From Paenibacillus_V sp046244365 (GTDB lineage Bacteria; Bacillota; Bacilli; Paenibacillales; NBRC-103111): DNA of 64,000 nucleotides. The DNA lies in the NCBI RefSeq assembly GCF_046244365.1, contig NZ_CP176395.1:4526001-4590000 (forward strand). The letters run 5' to 3'. Numbering within the stretch: position 1 is the stretch's first letter; every line of letters begins with the position of its first letter. Position numbers and translations under genes: made by a program. The notes under the pieces are model-generated. The model saw only the letters and a program-made list of their open reading frames with translations, did no database searches and was not told the DNA's origin. Of this stretch, positions 51,973-60,192 are shown piece by piece.

Positions 51973-53940
51973 ATGAACAAGTTGCGACGTAGGGCTTCTT
52001 TATTATCTATACTTGGGCTGCTTGCCTTCTCGCCATTCACCGCCTCGGCAGCGGAACCGATTATTAAGCCGACTCTCCCGTCTTTTCCGTCTGTACCGAT
52101 CATATTGATCGATCCCGATGACGATTTCCCTTCGGGGTCCTTGGCGAACGCCACGTTGATCGAGCGCCGTTGGGAGTATTCCCACCTAAAGGGAGCGTAT
52201 TATTCTCCGAGCCTGGCGACAGACGGCACCTTATACGTCGGAAGCTGGAACAAATACTCAGACGGTGACGGGCTGGCCGCCATCGCACCAAACGGCAAGC
52301 CGTTGTGGAGCCTCCTCTCCGACAACGGCTATTACGACACGACCATCGGACCGGATGGCACTTTATACGCTGCAAGAGGGGGAGGCGGGCTGCAACAAAT
52401 ATTCAAAGACGGACGGACCGGATGGACGTACTCAGGTTCTATTACGGGGAAGATTTCTTTTTTGCCGGACGGAACGATTGTGCTCGCAGACTCGAATAAA
52501 ATCGTATTTATCGACCCCGAAGACGGTTCGGTTATCCGGTCGGTCGCTGTGCCTTCGGTGCTCCCGCATTCGCTCAGCGTCGCCTCCGACGGCACTGTCT
52601 ACGCCGTATCCGGAAACTCGACTATCTACTCGATCAAGCCGGACGGCAGCTTGAAATGGTCGCGCGATATGACCGGCGGCAGTGGCTCCGCTAACTTCTT
52701 CGGCACCGCGCTCGGTTCTGACGGCACCGTGTACGCCGTAGCCAACAAAAACACCGTCATGGCCTATAAGCCGGACGGGAGTGTTAAAGATAAATTTACG
52801 GCATCCGCGGACATTTCGACGACCCCGGTCATCGACAAATCCGGCGAGTTGTACGTCGGACTCGTCAATGGCAAGCTGGTCGGATTGAATACAGCCATGG
52901 ACGTGAAATGGATCACCAAATTCACCAATTCCATCACGCGAATCGTCGCCGGTCCGGGAGAGCTCGTGTACGTCTACAGCAGCGACGGTCAATATTTGTA
53001 CGCGATTGCCGCGGTCGACGGCAATGCCAAGTGGAAAGCCGAAGTGCCTCATAACAGCGGCGGCGGCCACGGGAATATCGTTTTCTCCTCCGACGGTACC
53101 CTGTTTGCCAGCGGCTTCGGGCTGTTCGCACTCGGAACGCCGCCAGTTGCCAGCGTAACGCTGGATAAGTCGACGATCGAGCTGCAAGCCGGACAGAGCG
53201 CGGCGCTAACCGCCACCGTCGCTCCCTCCGAAGCGGTCAATCGCAAAGTCAATTGGAAGAGCGACGATCCGAATGTCGCCAAGGTGGATGGCGCGGGCAT
53301 CGTAACGGCAGTGTCGGCGGGCAAAACCAAGGTGATCGCATCGACAGACGAAGGCGGCTACATGGCGATTAGCGAGGTGAACGTCAGCACCTCCACGCCC
53401 CCTCGCATCGTGTTGAAGGATATCGACGGCCATTGGGCCAAACCTGAGATTGCGAAAGCGGTGGAACTGGGAATTGTCTTCGGATACGAAGACGAAACGT
53501 TCAAGCCGGAAAAGGGCGTGACAAGGGCGGAGTTCGCGGTGATGCTCATGCGGGCTTTGAAGCCGGATGTGGAAGGCATTGCTCTGCCGTTCACGGACAA
53601 AAACGATATACCTTCATGGGCGGCCAACGCCGTCGCTCAAGCCGCTCAGCTCAATATTGTAAGGGGCAATTCCGACGGAACCTTTCTTCCGTCGAACAAC
53701 ATCACGCACGAGGAAATGCTGGCGATGGTCGTGCGCGCCTCAGGAAAAACGGTTCCGGATCCGGCGCCGACCAGCGGTTACGCCGACGACGCCGATCTTT
53801 CGGACTGGGCCAGGGGATCGGCATACGTCGCTAATCGGTATTCGCTTCTCGGCGGCATGAACGATAACAAGGTTCGGCCGAAGACCTCGACCACTCGCGC
53901 GGAATCTGCCGCCGCCATCGTCCGCATGCTGGACATATAA
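51973..53940 (+). CDS. SLH surface protein with beta-propeller and Ig-like domain
   Basis: 655-aa secreted protein: signal peptide (1-26), a PQQ-like beta-propeller (about 65-405) made of repeats such as SDGTVYAVSGNSTIYSIKPD and PDGTLYAARGG, a BIG2 Ig-like domain (about 408-490; SVTLDKSTIELQAGQSAALT), and three SLH repeats (about 495-655; DIDGHWAKPEIAKAVELGIV, then FTDKNDIPSWAANAVAQAAQ, then YADDADLSDWARGSAYVANR). SLH repeats hold it on the secondary wall polymer; the propeller is probably a binding module rather than an enzyme. TTGGAGGAATTCC precedes the ATG at 51973. It is followed at once by a strong terminator and lies between GC-rich direct repeats. Confidence 0.88.
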   Translation: MNKLRRRASLLSILGLLAFSPFTASAAEPIIKPTLPSFPSVPIILIDPDDDFPSGSLANATLIERRWEYSHLKGAYYSPSLATDGTLYVGSWNKYSDGDGLAAIAPNGKPLWSLLSDNGYYDTTIGPDGTLYAARGGGGLQQIFKDGRTGWTYSGSITGKISFLPDGTIVLADSNKIVFIDPEDGSVIRSVAVPSVLPHSLSVASDGTVYAVSGNSTIYSIKPDGSLKWSRDMTGGSGSANFFGTALGSDGTVYAVANKNTVMAYKPDGSVKDKFTASADISTTPVIDKSGELYVGLVNGKLVGLNTAMDVKWITKFTNSITRIVAGPGELVYVYSSDGQYLYAIAAVDGNAKWKAEVPHNSGGGHGNIVFSSDGTLFASGFGLFALGTPPVASVTLDKSTIELQAGQSAALTATVAPSEAVNRKVNWKSDDPNVAKVDGAGIVTAVSAGKTKVIASTDEGGYMAISEVNVSTSTPPRIVLKDIDGHWAKPEIAKAVELGIVFGYEDETFKPEKGVTRAEFAVMLMRALKPDVEGIALPFTDKNDIPSWAANAVAQAAQLNIVRGNSDGTFLPSNNITHEEMLAMVVRASGKTVPDPAPTSGYADDADLSDWARGSAYVANRYSLLGGMNDNKVRPKTSTTRAESAAAIVRMLDI

Positions 53941-53943
53941 GTC

Positions 53944-53977
53944 AACAAGCCGGGGATCATAGTGTCCCCGGTTTGTT
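53944..53977 (+). terminator. Intrinsic terminator
   Basis: AACAAGCCGGGGA / TCCCCGGTTTGTT, 8-nt loop, directly after the stop codon. Confidence 0.8.
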
Positions 53978-53988
53978 ACCAGGGCATT

Positions 53989-54043
53989 GTGCCTGGCGCG
54001 GGCGGCGGTCTGCGCCCGCCCTACGGCACAGAGCGTTTGACCC
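53989..54043 (+). repeat. GC-rich direct repeat, right copy
   Basis: Direct copy of 51787-51849, with an 8-bp shorter middle. Confidence 0.7.
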
Positions 54044-54200
54044 GCGAACTGTCTGATGAAAATAGTGTTAGACTGGAAGGCTTGATATTACGTGCTTTGA
54101 GAACAGGGAAATCGTCAGTTAAATAGATTAGGCTGTCCCCAGAAATCGAAACAGCGACAGACTTGGACGAGAAAATAAAGTCCTAGTCTGCCGGTGCCAT

Positions 54201-55841
54201 TCAAATAAAATTCAAATGTTTCATTCGGTTTATGACAGATAATACTTCATTAATTCTTGGTAATTCAAGCCATCTTTCGAAACCAGGAAAAAAGGAAGAA
54301 AATACAATATCCACTCCTTCTCTCTCCATATCTTCGAGAGCTTTTTTGATCTTTTCATGAAGAAAGATGAGGTGATCCTGATTACTTATAGCGATTTTTC
54401 GAATTAAAAAGGCAATAGCTGCAAGCTGGGCGTGTGATGTGATATTGTAAAGCCCTCTGATATCAATTTGTTCATCACCTATCATCATGTATCCCATGGT
54501 TGAAACCATCAGCTTTTCTCTACCACTGCCCTGTGGATAGCTCGAAAAGTGATCGGTGGTTATTTTTCTTTCTATCTCCCATTTTGTAAGGGGGATACGT
54601 TCGCGCGGTTTGTCGTGTTCACATAATTTTTTTGCTTCCTGGGTTACGTTTTTTGGCACAAAATTGTCCATCAGGATGATTTGATCGGCAACGGATAAAA
54701 ATTCACCGCTACCTCCAATAACAAGAACGGAAGATACGCCAACAGCCTCATAAAGCTCCTTGACACGTTCCGTAAAAGGTGTAATGGGTTCATGCTTGAT
54801 TAATGAACGCATTTTGATGTCTTGAATCATAAAATTCGTCGCACTTCTGTCTTCATCAATAAGAAGAAGCTTACACCCGAAGTTGATTGCCTCCATAATA
54901 TTTGCGGCTTGAGATGTGGAACCTGAGGCGTAGTCAGTCGAAAACTGTTCAGCCGAACTATTGGGTATCCATTTTATGAAAGGCGTAATATTGATATTTT
55001 TAATGGAACGGCCTTCCTCTGCAGATATTTCCATTGCACTTTGATCTGTAATCACAAATTCTCGTCCGTCGCCTTTGATGTGATTATAAGTCCCCGAATT
55101 AAGTGCATCCAGCAATGTGCTTTTACCCGAATAACCACCGCCGGTGATGACCGTCACACCATGTTTTATTCCCATTCCTCGCAAACCACAAATTTCAACT
55201 TCAACATCTTCCGGGGATGTAAAAGGCAAGGCACCCTCCAGTGGCCCGCTGTTGTCTTTATTTCTTGGCAAAATGCTGCCATTCGCAATAAACGCACAAT
55301 AATCACTGGATTTCAGCCATTCGCGAATCCTATTTTGTTTTTTTACCAATTCATAGGCAGCATTTAATTTGATGAGATCAAACTTGGCAATTAACCCCTC
55401 CACTTCTTTTGGAAGCATTTTGCAGAGCATGCGCATAGCTTTATCATTATTCTTGAATGGAAGTTGAACTGTAATCATTAAGCATAGATACCATTTTTCC
55501 GAGATGACTTCGACAAAGGATGCATTACGTTGCAACACCACATTGGTTGGACGAAAACAATAAAAAGCACCATTTTCTTTATCAGAACGTGACCGGTTAT
55601 AAATCAATTCATTTAATGCCTCAATATGATCAACCCATTCTCTTAATGCAAAATCGGAGAGAACAACTTGATCCCTATTTTCATCTAAGCCGAGACGGTC
55701 AAAAGGTATTTTTATGGTGATACATGGTTTATCCAGTGTGAGTTTATGTGTCCGTTCAATGTAATAGGCAACATCATTATTCCAATAGGTTGGGTCCGAT
55801 ATCGTCCCCCCTTGATCATAGTATGAACCTTCATAAATCAT
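54201..55841 (-). CDS. ABC-class ATPase domain protein (COG3044)
   Basis: 546-aa soluble protein of the 'predicted ATPase of the ABC class' family. The Walker A region reads VTVITGGGYSGKSTLLDALN, then YNHIKGDGREFVITDQSA, the signature-like FSTDYASGSTSQAANIMEAI, Walker B CKLLLIDEDRSATNFMIQDI, and VLVIGGSGEFLSVADQIILM. Function in vivo unknown. The reading frame stays protein-like upstream of the ATG at 55841 (RLAQYFRSLQSGQSSYSM), matching the family's usual N-terminus, but the only start there would be ATT at 55898, correctly spaced from AAAGGA, or an ATG one base out of frame. So the true protein is probably about 565 aa with an AUU start or a 5' frameshift. Confidence 0.88.
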   Translation of the reverse strand: MIYEGSYYDQGGTISDPTYWNNDVAYYIERTHKLTLDKPCITIKIPFDRLGLDENRDQVVLSDFALREWVDHIEALNELIYNRSRSDKENGAFYCFRPTNVVLQRNASFVEVISEKWYLCLMITVQLPFKNNDKAMRMLCKMLPKEVEGLIAKFDLIKLNAAYELVKKQNRIREWLKSSDYCAFIANGSILPRNKDNSGPLEGALPFTSPEDVEVEICGLRGMGIKHGVTVITGGGYSGKSTLLDALNSGTYNHIKGDGREFVITDQSAMEISAEEGRSIKNINITPFIKWIPNSSAEQFSTDYASGSTSQAANIMEAINFGCKLLLIDEDRSATNFMIQDIKMRSLIKHEPITPFTERVKELYEAVGVSSVLVIGGSGEFLSVADQIILMDNFVPKNVTQEAKKLCEHDKPRERIPLTKWEIERKITTDHFSSYPQGSGREKLMVSTMGYMMIGDEQIDIRGLYNITSHAQLAAIAFLIRKIAISNQDHLIFLHEKIKKALEDMEREGVDIVFSSFFPGFERWLELPRINEVLSVINRMKHLNFI

Positions 55842-56137
55842 ACTGTAAGATGACTGTCCGGATTGTAATGAGCGAAAATATTGAGCGAGTCTTTTAATAA
55901 AGCATCATCCTTTCATATTTGGAAAGCGGCGAATAACGGGAAACGATGCCGAAGTTGAAACGATATCTCAAGAAGGGGGCCCCTTATCCTTTGGAACAAG
56001 GTAACGACGAAACGGATCGACCAAGTTCAATACATATTCCCCCTAATAGAGTTCAGATCAATTTGTAAAACAAACGATTAAATCCTAACCAATTTCAAAA
56101 TAAAACCACTATTGTTGCCTTGACCAACCTTTTGTCC

Positions 56138-56170
56138 TAAAAAAATAACAGCCACTCCGAGAGTGGCTGT
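56138..56170 (-). terminator. Strong intrinsic terminator
   Basis: Minus strand: ACAGCCACTC-TCG-GAGTGGCTGT followed by TATTTTTTTAG. Confidence 0.85.
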
Positions 56171-56211
56171 CATAGACCGGCAAGAAAGGTTAAACGTACC
56201 TTCTGCCTAAA

Positions 56212-56247
56212 TATAAAAGCCCTGAGAGTGAATCCTACCCTCAGAGC
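56212..56247 (-). terminator. Hairpin after the 14-codon micro-ORF
   Basis: Minus strand: GGCTCTGAGGG...CCCTCAGGGC-type imperfect stem followed by CTTTTATATTT, about 22 bp after the micro-ORF stop. Confidence 0.6.
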
Positions 56248-56268
56248 CTGATGTATTCGTAAAAAAAA

Positions 56269-56313
56269 CTAAAAAGCATCATGAGGATAAGACGTATATT
56301 TTTTTGTTTTCAT
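56269..56313 (-). CDS. 14-aa micro-ORF with good ribosome site
   Basis: ATG at 56313 follows GAGGTGAGG by 4 nt and encodes MKTKKYTSYPHDAF. Two terminators follow in series (56212 and 56138), and the upstream ~80 bp is AT-rich enough for a promoter, so this looks like a stand-alone mini-transcript rather than a leader of the ATPase gene. Function unknown; a leader or signalling peptide is possible. Confidence 0.4.
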   Translation of the reverse strand: MKTKKYTSYPHDAF

Positions 56314-56481
56314 TGTCCTCACCTCGTTACGCTTTATTTTTACTGCAACACAATCATAACATTAAGATCATCCACAATATAGGGAAAGATTAATAATAAT
56401 TAACTCAAACCCTGAAATAGGTAAAAGATGCCCCCATAGAATGAAAACACAGGACACGATATCCTCTTCCCGAAGCTGCCA

Positions 56482-57114
56482 TCAGCGGACACAAGCCGCC
56501 AGCTCCCAGCAAATTTTCGGCTTCCCGTAGCGCTGCATGTTCGTCTCCGTCAGTACGTCGATCGCCCATCCGGCAAACAACCGCTGCAAATCTGCTTCGT
56601 CAAAAAAACGTTTCCGCCGCCCCTCATGCTCGTAATAACGGGGTTCCACTTGGATGCCCTGACCGGCGCCGTAATGAACATCGCGCGTGGAATTCAAGCG
56701 GGCTAACAGCAATCCGCCGGTGCCGACAACTCTAGCGATTTCGCTAACGATAGAAACAGTATCGTCCCAGCGAAAATAATGCAGCGACAAATCCGCGACA
56801 ACCGCCCTCACGCTGCCATCCGGAAACGGCAATCCGCCCGTCATATCGAACAGCTTCGTTTCCGCGCCAGGCACGTATTCGCGTATAATCGCCAACGCTT
56901 CCGAGGAGAAGTCGCAGGCGATGACCCGATAACCTCGTTCCGTTAAAAACATAGAGTCGCAGCCATATCCGCAGCCAAGATCAATGACCGGTCCATTTTG
57001 GGGCGATGCCAGCCTCGGTTCGTATTTTTCCAGCCAAAAATCCGCTTGTGGCTTGCCGAGCTTCAGACCGGCAAACACCTCGTTCCAATGCTCCGCTTCT
57101 GAACGCATCGTCAT
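56482..57114 (-). CDS. Class I SAM-dependent methyltransferase
   Basis: 210-aa soluble enzyme. SAM-binding motif I is VIDLGCGYGCDSMFLTERGY, with the acidic end of strand 2 in VIACDFSSEAL and motif IV-like VRAVVADLSLHYFRWDD. Resembles UbiE/Tam-type small-molecule methyltransferases. GAGGAAC precedes the ATG. Substrate unknown; no partner gene nearby. Confidence 0.9.
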   Translation of the reverse strand: MTMRSEAEHWNEVFAGLKLGKPQADFWLEKYEPRLASPQNGPVIDLGCGYGCDSMFLTERGYRVIACDFSSEALAIIREYVPGAETKLFDMTGGLPFPDGSVRAVVADLSLHYFRWDDTVSIVSEIARVVGTGGLLLARLNSTRDVHYGAGQGIQVEPRYYEHEGRRKRFFDEADLQRLFAGWAIDVLTETNMQRYGKPKICWELAACVR

Positions 57115-57319
57115 AGGCAGTTCCTCACTTTCTGCGCATCAGCAGCGCAAGCCTTATTTTCAAACATCGAAGTCAATTCCTTTACTGTCTGGGACGCTTT
57201 GCCGCGCATCGGCTTGACGGTTACGATCGAAAGACCGTCGATGCGCAGCGAGGCTGCCGCTCCTTGCCGGCAGCCCCGCCTTAAGCGATTATTGAACTAT
57301 CGTTTCCGTTAGCTTAATG

Positions 57320-57868
57320 TTATTTATCTGGAACTTGCATACTATGTTCCTCAATTGAACTATCCGTAATAATTGCACTTTTGTATCGAATAGTCCAAAC
57401 CGCTGATTTTTCATTATAAACTACTTCATTGATAACAAAGATGTTGATACTTGAAATATCCTTGTTTAAGAGGGCTTTGCGTATTACTTCGTCTTGAGAC
57501 ATGATTGCTTTTTCAGGTTTTTGTATTTTGGTTATGGTGACCTTCGATGCTTTTCCTTGAGCAGGGTATGAGGTTGCAATGGCACCTTCAAACCATACAT
57601 TAACGTATTGCCCAACCTCTACATCTTTGGGTATATTTGAAACCCATATTGCATCGTAGAACTCTTTTCTCGTTTGATTTATTTCTCTGCTTATCGGACT
57701 AACCACCAAGGCTCTTTGATTTTCAAGCTTGGTAATATAACCCACAAGTTCCGCTGAACTGGATTTATTAGATTCCGCTAATGGAGATTGCTTAGATTCT
57801 ACTTTGTTGGAACAAGCATTAAGAAAAAGTGATGCTATTAAAATGAATAATAAACAAAGTTTTTTCAA
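57320..57868 (-). CDS. DUF3221 lipoprotein
   Basis: 182-aa lipoprotein (lipobox SLFLNACSN) with a DUF3221 domain (VGYITKLENQRALVVSP, then AIWVSNIPKDVEVGQYVNVW, then KASKVTITKI) in the middle and a short C-terminal domain. Start is TTG at 57868, 7 nt after AAGGAGG. DUF3221 resembles an OB-type fold; role unknown. Confidence 0.82.
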   Translation of the reverse strand: MKKLCLLFILIASLFLNACSNKVESKQSPLAESNKSSSAELVGYITKLENQRALVVSPISREINQTRKEFYDAIWVSNIPKDVEVGQYVNVWFEGAIATSYPAQGKASKVTITKIQKPEKAIMSQDEVIRKALLNKDISSINIFVINEVVYNEKSAVWTIRYKSAIITDSSIEEHSMQVPDK

Positions 57869-57908
57869 TGGATAACCTCCTTTGAGTCTTACATAATAGA
57901 CGTTGTAA

Positions 57909-58247
57909 TCATTTTAGAGGTTGCGAAGTTATTCCGCTATCCTGCATAGTTTGTTGAGCAATTCTGCCAGTTAGTTTTTCGTCATAATACAAATCAAAAT
58001 GTACGATATATTGGATCAATGGCACCTCTGAAATAGAGCGTATAATATGCCCCATGAAGGGAGGCATTAGGAGAATGTCGCCTTCCTTCACCTGATATTT
58101 GACCCCGTCCAAAAAAAACTCAGCTTCTCCTTGCTCGATATAGGTAAACACATGGTCATAATCCATCCATTCACCCGCCAGAGAGAAAGATTTATGAATT
58201 TTGACCACTCTGACGAAAGGCGTCAGGCTGTTCATCCAAGTCTCCAT
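57909..58247 (-). CDS. AraC-type cupin sensor domain without DNA-binding part
   Basis: 112-aa protein: METWMNSLTPFVRVVKIHKS, then HVFTYIEQGEAEFFLDGVKY and EGDILLMPPFMGHIIRS, the N-terminal cupin of AraC regulators. The usual C-terminal HTH (about 150 more residues) is missing; the ORF ends ITSQPLK. GGAGGGAAG is well placed before the ATG at 58247. So it is a truncated regulator, most likely a degraded gene, though a free sensor domain could still bind ligand. It sits beside the duplicated LSm-like block, which may have arrived with the truncation. Confidence 0.7.
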   Translation of the reverse strand: METWMNSLTPFVRVVKIHKSFSLAGEWMDYDHVFTYIEQGEAEFFLDGVKYQVKEGDILLMPPFMGHIIRSISEVPLIQYIVHFDLYYDEKLTGRIAQQTMQDSGITSQPLK

Positions 58248-58376
58248 GTACTTCCCTCCTGCGGAATGATAATTGATGAATGCCTCAATAGTTAACCGTA
58301 TTATCCGCAAAATGACTGCCGCCGTCACTAATTGTCCGCAGTCCCAATACAATATTGCATATTGGGGAGGGATGAT

Positions 58377-58700
58377 ATGGACATCTATGAAAGATACCAC
58401 ACTTGTAACCGCTACATGAACCGAAGAGTCTCCGTGATCACGGTAGACGGAAGACGACATGAAGGCGTAATAGTAGGCGTTGACGAACAAAACGTATATC
58501 TCGATACGTCTGAGGCACCCGGCTATCGGGCAGAAACGTTATCGACCAAACGCAAGAAAGCCAGAACATCGGGTTTTGGGTACGGCTATGGTTACGACAA
58601 TGGCTACGGTTATGGCAACGGTTATGGCAACGGGTTTGGGTTTGGAGGAGCGATTCTACCGCTAGCGCTGTTCTCTTTGCTGGCGATCGCGCTTATATAG
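58377..58700 (+). CDS. LSm-like small protein, duplicate
   Basis: 107-aa paralogue of the 20791-21084 gene: same MDIYERYHTCNRYMNRRVSV head, same RHEGVIVGVDEQNVYLD core, but a longer Gly/Tyr linker with extra NGYGYGNGYG units, and the same ILPLALFSLLAIALI tail. GGGGAGGG lies 6-8 nt before the ATG at 58377. The duplication spans from ~60 bp upstream to ~75 bp downstream of the gene and is in opposite orientation to the other copy. Confidence 0.7.
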   Translation: MDIYERYHTCNRYMNRRVSVITVDGRRHEGVIVGVDEQNVYLDTSEAPGYRAETLSTKRKKARTSGFGYGYGYDNGYGYGNGYGNGFGFGGAILPLALFSLLAIALI

Positions 58701-58773
58701 AACGACGTAAGGCTCCTTTCGGGGAGCTTTCCGCGTGCCGAGGACTTTATGAACGTTGAAGCCCTCATCGAGT

Positions 58774-58833
58774 CGCGCTCATCCCTGCGCTCGGCGCGGG
58801 TTATTATGGATATATGTTCTTGTCCTCTGACAA
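58774..58833. repeat. Dispersed hairpin plus TTCTTGTC element, copy f
   Basis: GCGC-rich hairpin, then GGTTATTATGGATATATG and TTCTTGTCCTCTGACA; the hairpin sequence is not conserved but its place relative to the box is. Confidence 0.5.
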
Positions 58834-58923
58834 TGATACTTTTAAAATTTTTAAGGGCTACTCCCTATTGCGTGTAGTAAAACTTTCCTTTGATTCAAAA
58901 ATGCACGAAAAATAAATGCACCA

Positions 58924-58957
58924 AAAAAAGAGAGGTCAATTAAAGACCTCCTTTTTC
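58924..58957. terminator. Bidirectional terminator
   Basis: GAGGTC-N7-GACCTC with CTTTTT on the plus strand and a T7 run on the minus strand; ends the ABC operon transcript. Confidence 0.75.
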
Positions 58958-59042
58958 ATTGGAACGAGTACATGGCTGATCGAGCCCGGCTGCTCAATGG
59001 AGCGGGGTTAACTTACCGGAGGCTTCCGACTTATAGGGTTAG

Positions 59043-60191
59043 TCATATATAGCTTCGCGTATCATTATTTCTGCTAAATTTATAAATCGTTATCAAGGAT
59101 AGAGTAATGGCGAAAGCGATAAGGATCAGCAGGTTAACGAACACGCCCTCTAAGGAATTCCCCTCCTGCAGCTTGCCGAATGAGTCGAGCACCCAGTATT
59201 GGGGAAGGAAAAAGGCGACTTTCTGCATCATTGCCGGCATAATCTCGATCGGAAACATACACCCGGCAAGGAGACAGGTCGGCAGAAACAGTATATTCTG
59301 AACCGCGCTAGCCGCCATCGAGCTTTTGGAGAACGCCATAATCACCAGAGACAGGCTGATCGCCACGAGAGCGAATAACCCCAAGATCAAAAACATTTTC
59401 CAATACGGTAAACCCGGATCCACATGGAAGATCTCAATCATGACCACTAGCGTTATCGCGATTTGCGCAACCATGACGGCTAGATTGACAAGAATATTGG
59501 AAATCACATAGGTTCTTGCCTTGACAGGCGAAGTGATGATGCGATGATACGTTCTGTTTTCTCTTTCTTTGATAAGGATCCCTGACAGACTTGCGGCCGC
59601 GAACAGCATGAGCACGATCAAATACCCCATCGATTGATTCGACTTTCTATAATTGACCGACCGATCCTCTATGGTTTCGGCGGTTACATGGAAACCGGAA
59701 TTTTGAAAATCGGCGTACATGGCATCAAATGCAGCCCCGTCTCCTCCAGCCATATCGGCGATGGAAGCCATATTGTCGATATACTGATTAAGGCTCGACT
59801 TCACATATCCGGTAATCTCCGCTCCTTTAATCGACACGATTTGTACGGATTCGGGTGTACCGCTCTTTAAGCTTTGGGCGAAGCCGGCTGGAAAAATAAG
59901 TGCTGCATCCAAATCGCCCGATGTCACCTTGTCCTTTACTTCCGATTCCTTTATCTCGCTAAGCAGCACGGAATCCAGCCGTTCGATGAACGCAATCATA
60001 TCCTGTGTCATGATCTGCCCGCTGTCCTTATTCAAATACCCGATCTTTACTTGCATGTCTCCGGATTGGCCGCGGGTCAGAACGGCAAGGACAATAGCCA
60101 ATACGGGTAAAGCGAAATATAATAACCAATTTTTATAGTTTTTGAAAGTTGATATACATGTTTTTCGGATCAGCCATACCGTATCCTTCAT
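59043..60191 (-). CDS. ABC-2 type transporter permease (second subunit)
   Basis: 382-aa permease: one N-terminal membrane segment, a large outside domain of ~150 residues (VKIGYLNKDSGQIMTQDMIA onward), then five to six segments starting at SMGYLIVLMLFAAASLSGIL and KERENRTYHRIITSPVKART. YhgE/NatB-like layout. It starts 1 bp after the stop of its partner permease. Likely forms a heterodimeric exporter with 60193-61305 and the ATPase at 61337. Confidence 0.9.
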   Translation of the reverse strand: MKDTVWLIRKTCISTFKNYKNWLLYFALPVLAIVLAVLTRGQSGDMQVKIGYLNKDSGQIMTQDMIAFIERLDSVLLSEIKESEVKDKVTSGDLDAALIFPAGFAQSLKSGTPESVQIVSIKGAEITGYVKSSLNQYIDNMASIADMAGGDGAAFDAMYADFQNSGFHVTAETIEDRSVNYRKSNQSMGYLIVLMLFAAASLSGILIKERENRTYHRIITSPVKARTYVISNILVNLAVMVAQIAITLVVMIEIFHVDPGLPYWKMFLILGLFALVAISLSLVIMAFSKSSMAASAVQNILFLPTCLLAGCMFPIEIMPAMMQKVAFFLPQYWVLDSFGKLQEGNSLEGVFVNLLILIAFAITLSLITIYKFSRNNDTRSYI

Positions 60192-60192
60192 G

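Larger units (their letters stand above)
58701..59042. other. Intergenic region with hairpins and repeat copy f
   Basis: Holds a decayed GGCTCC-TTTC-GGGGAGC hairpin (58711-58727), the end of the duplicated block (to about 58776), a TATATGTTCTTGTCCTCTGA repeat box (about 58811-58830) preceded by a GC-rich hairpin, and a bidirectional terminator at 58924-58957. No gene seen. Confidence 0.5.
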
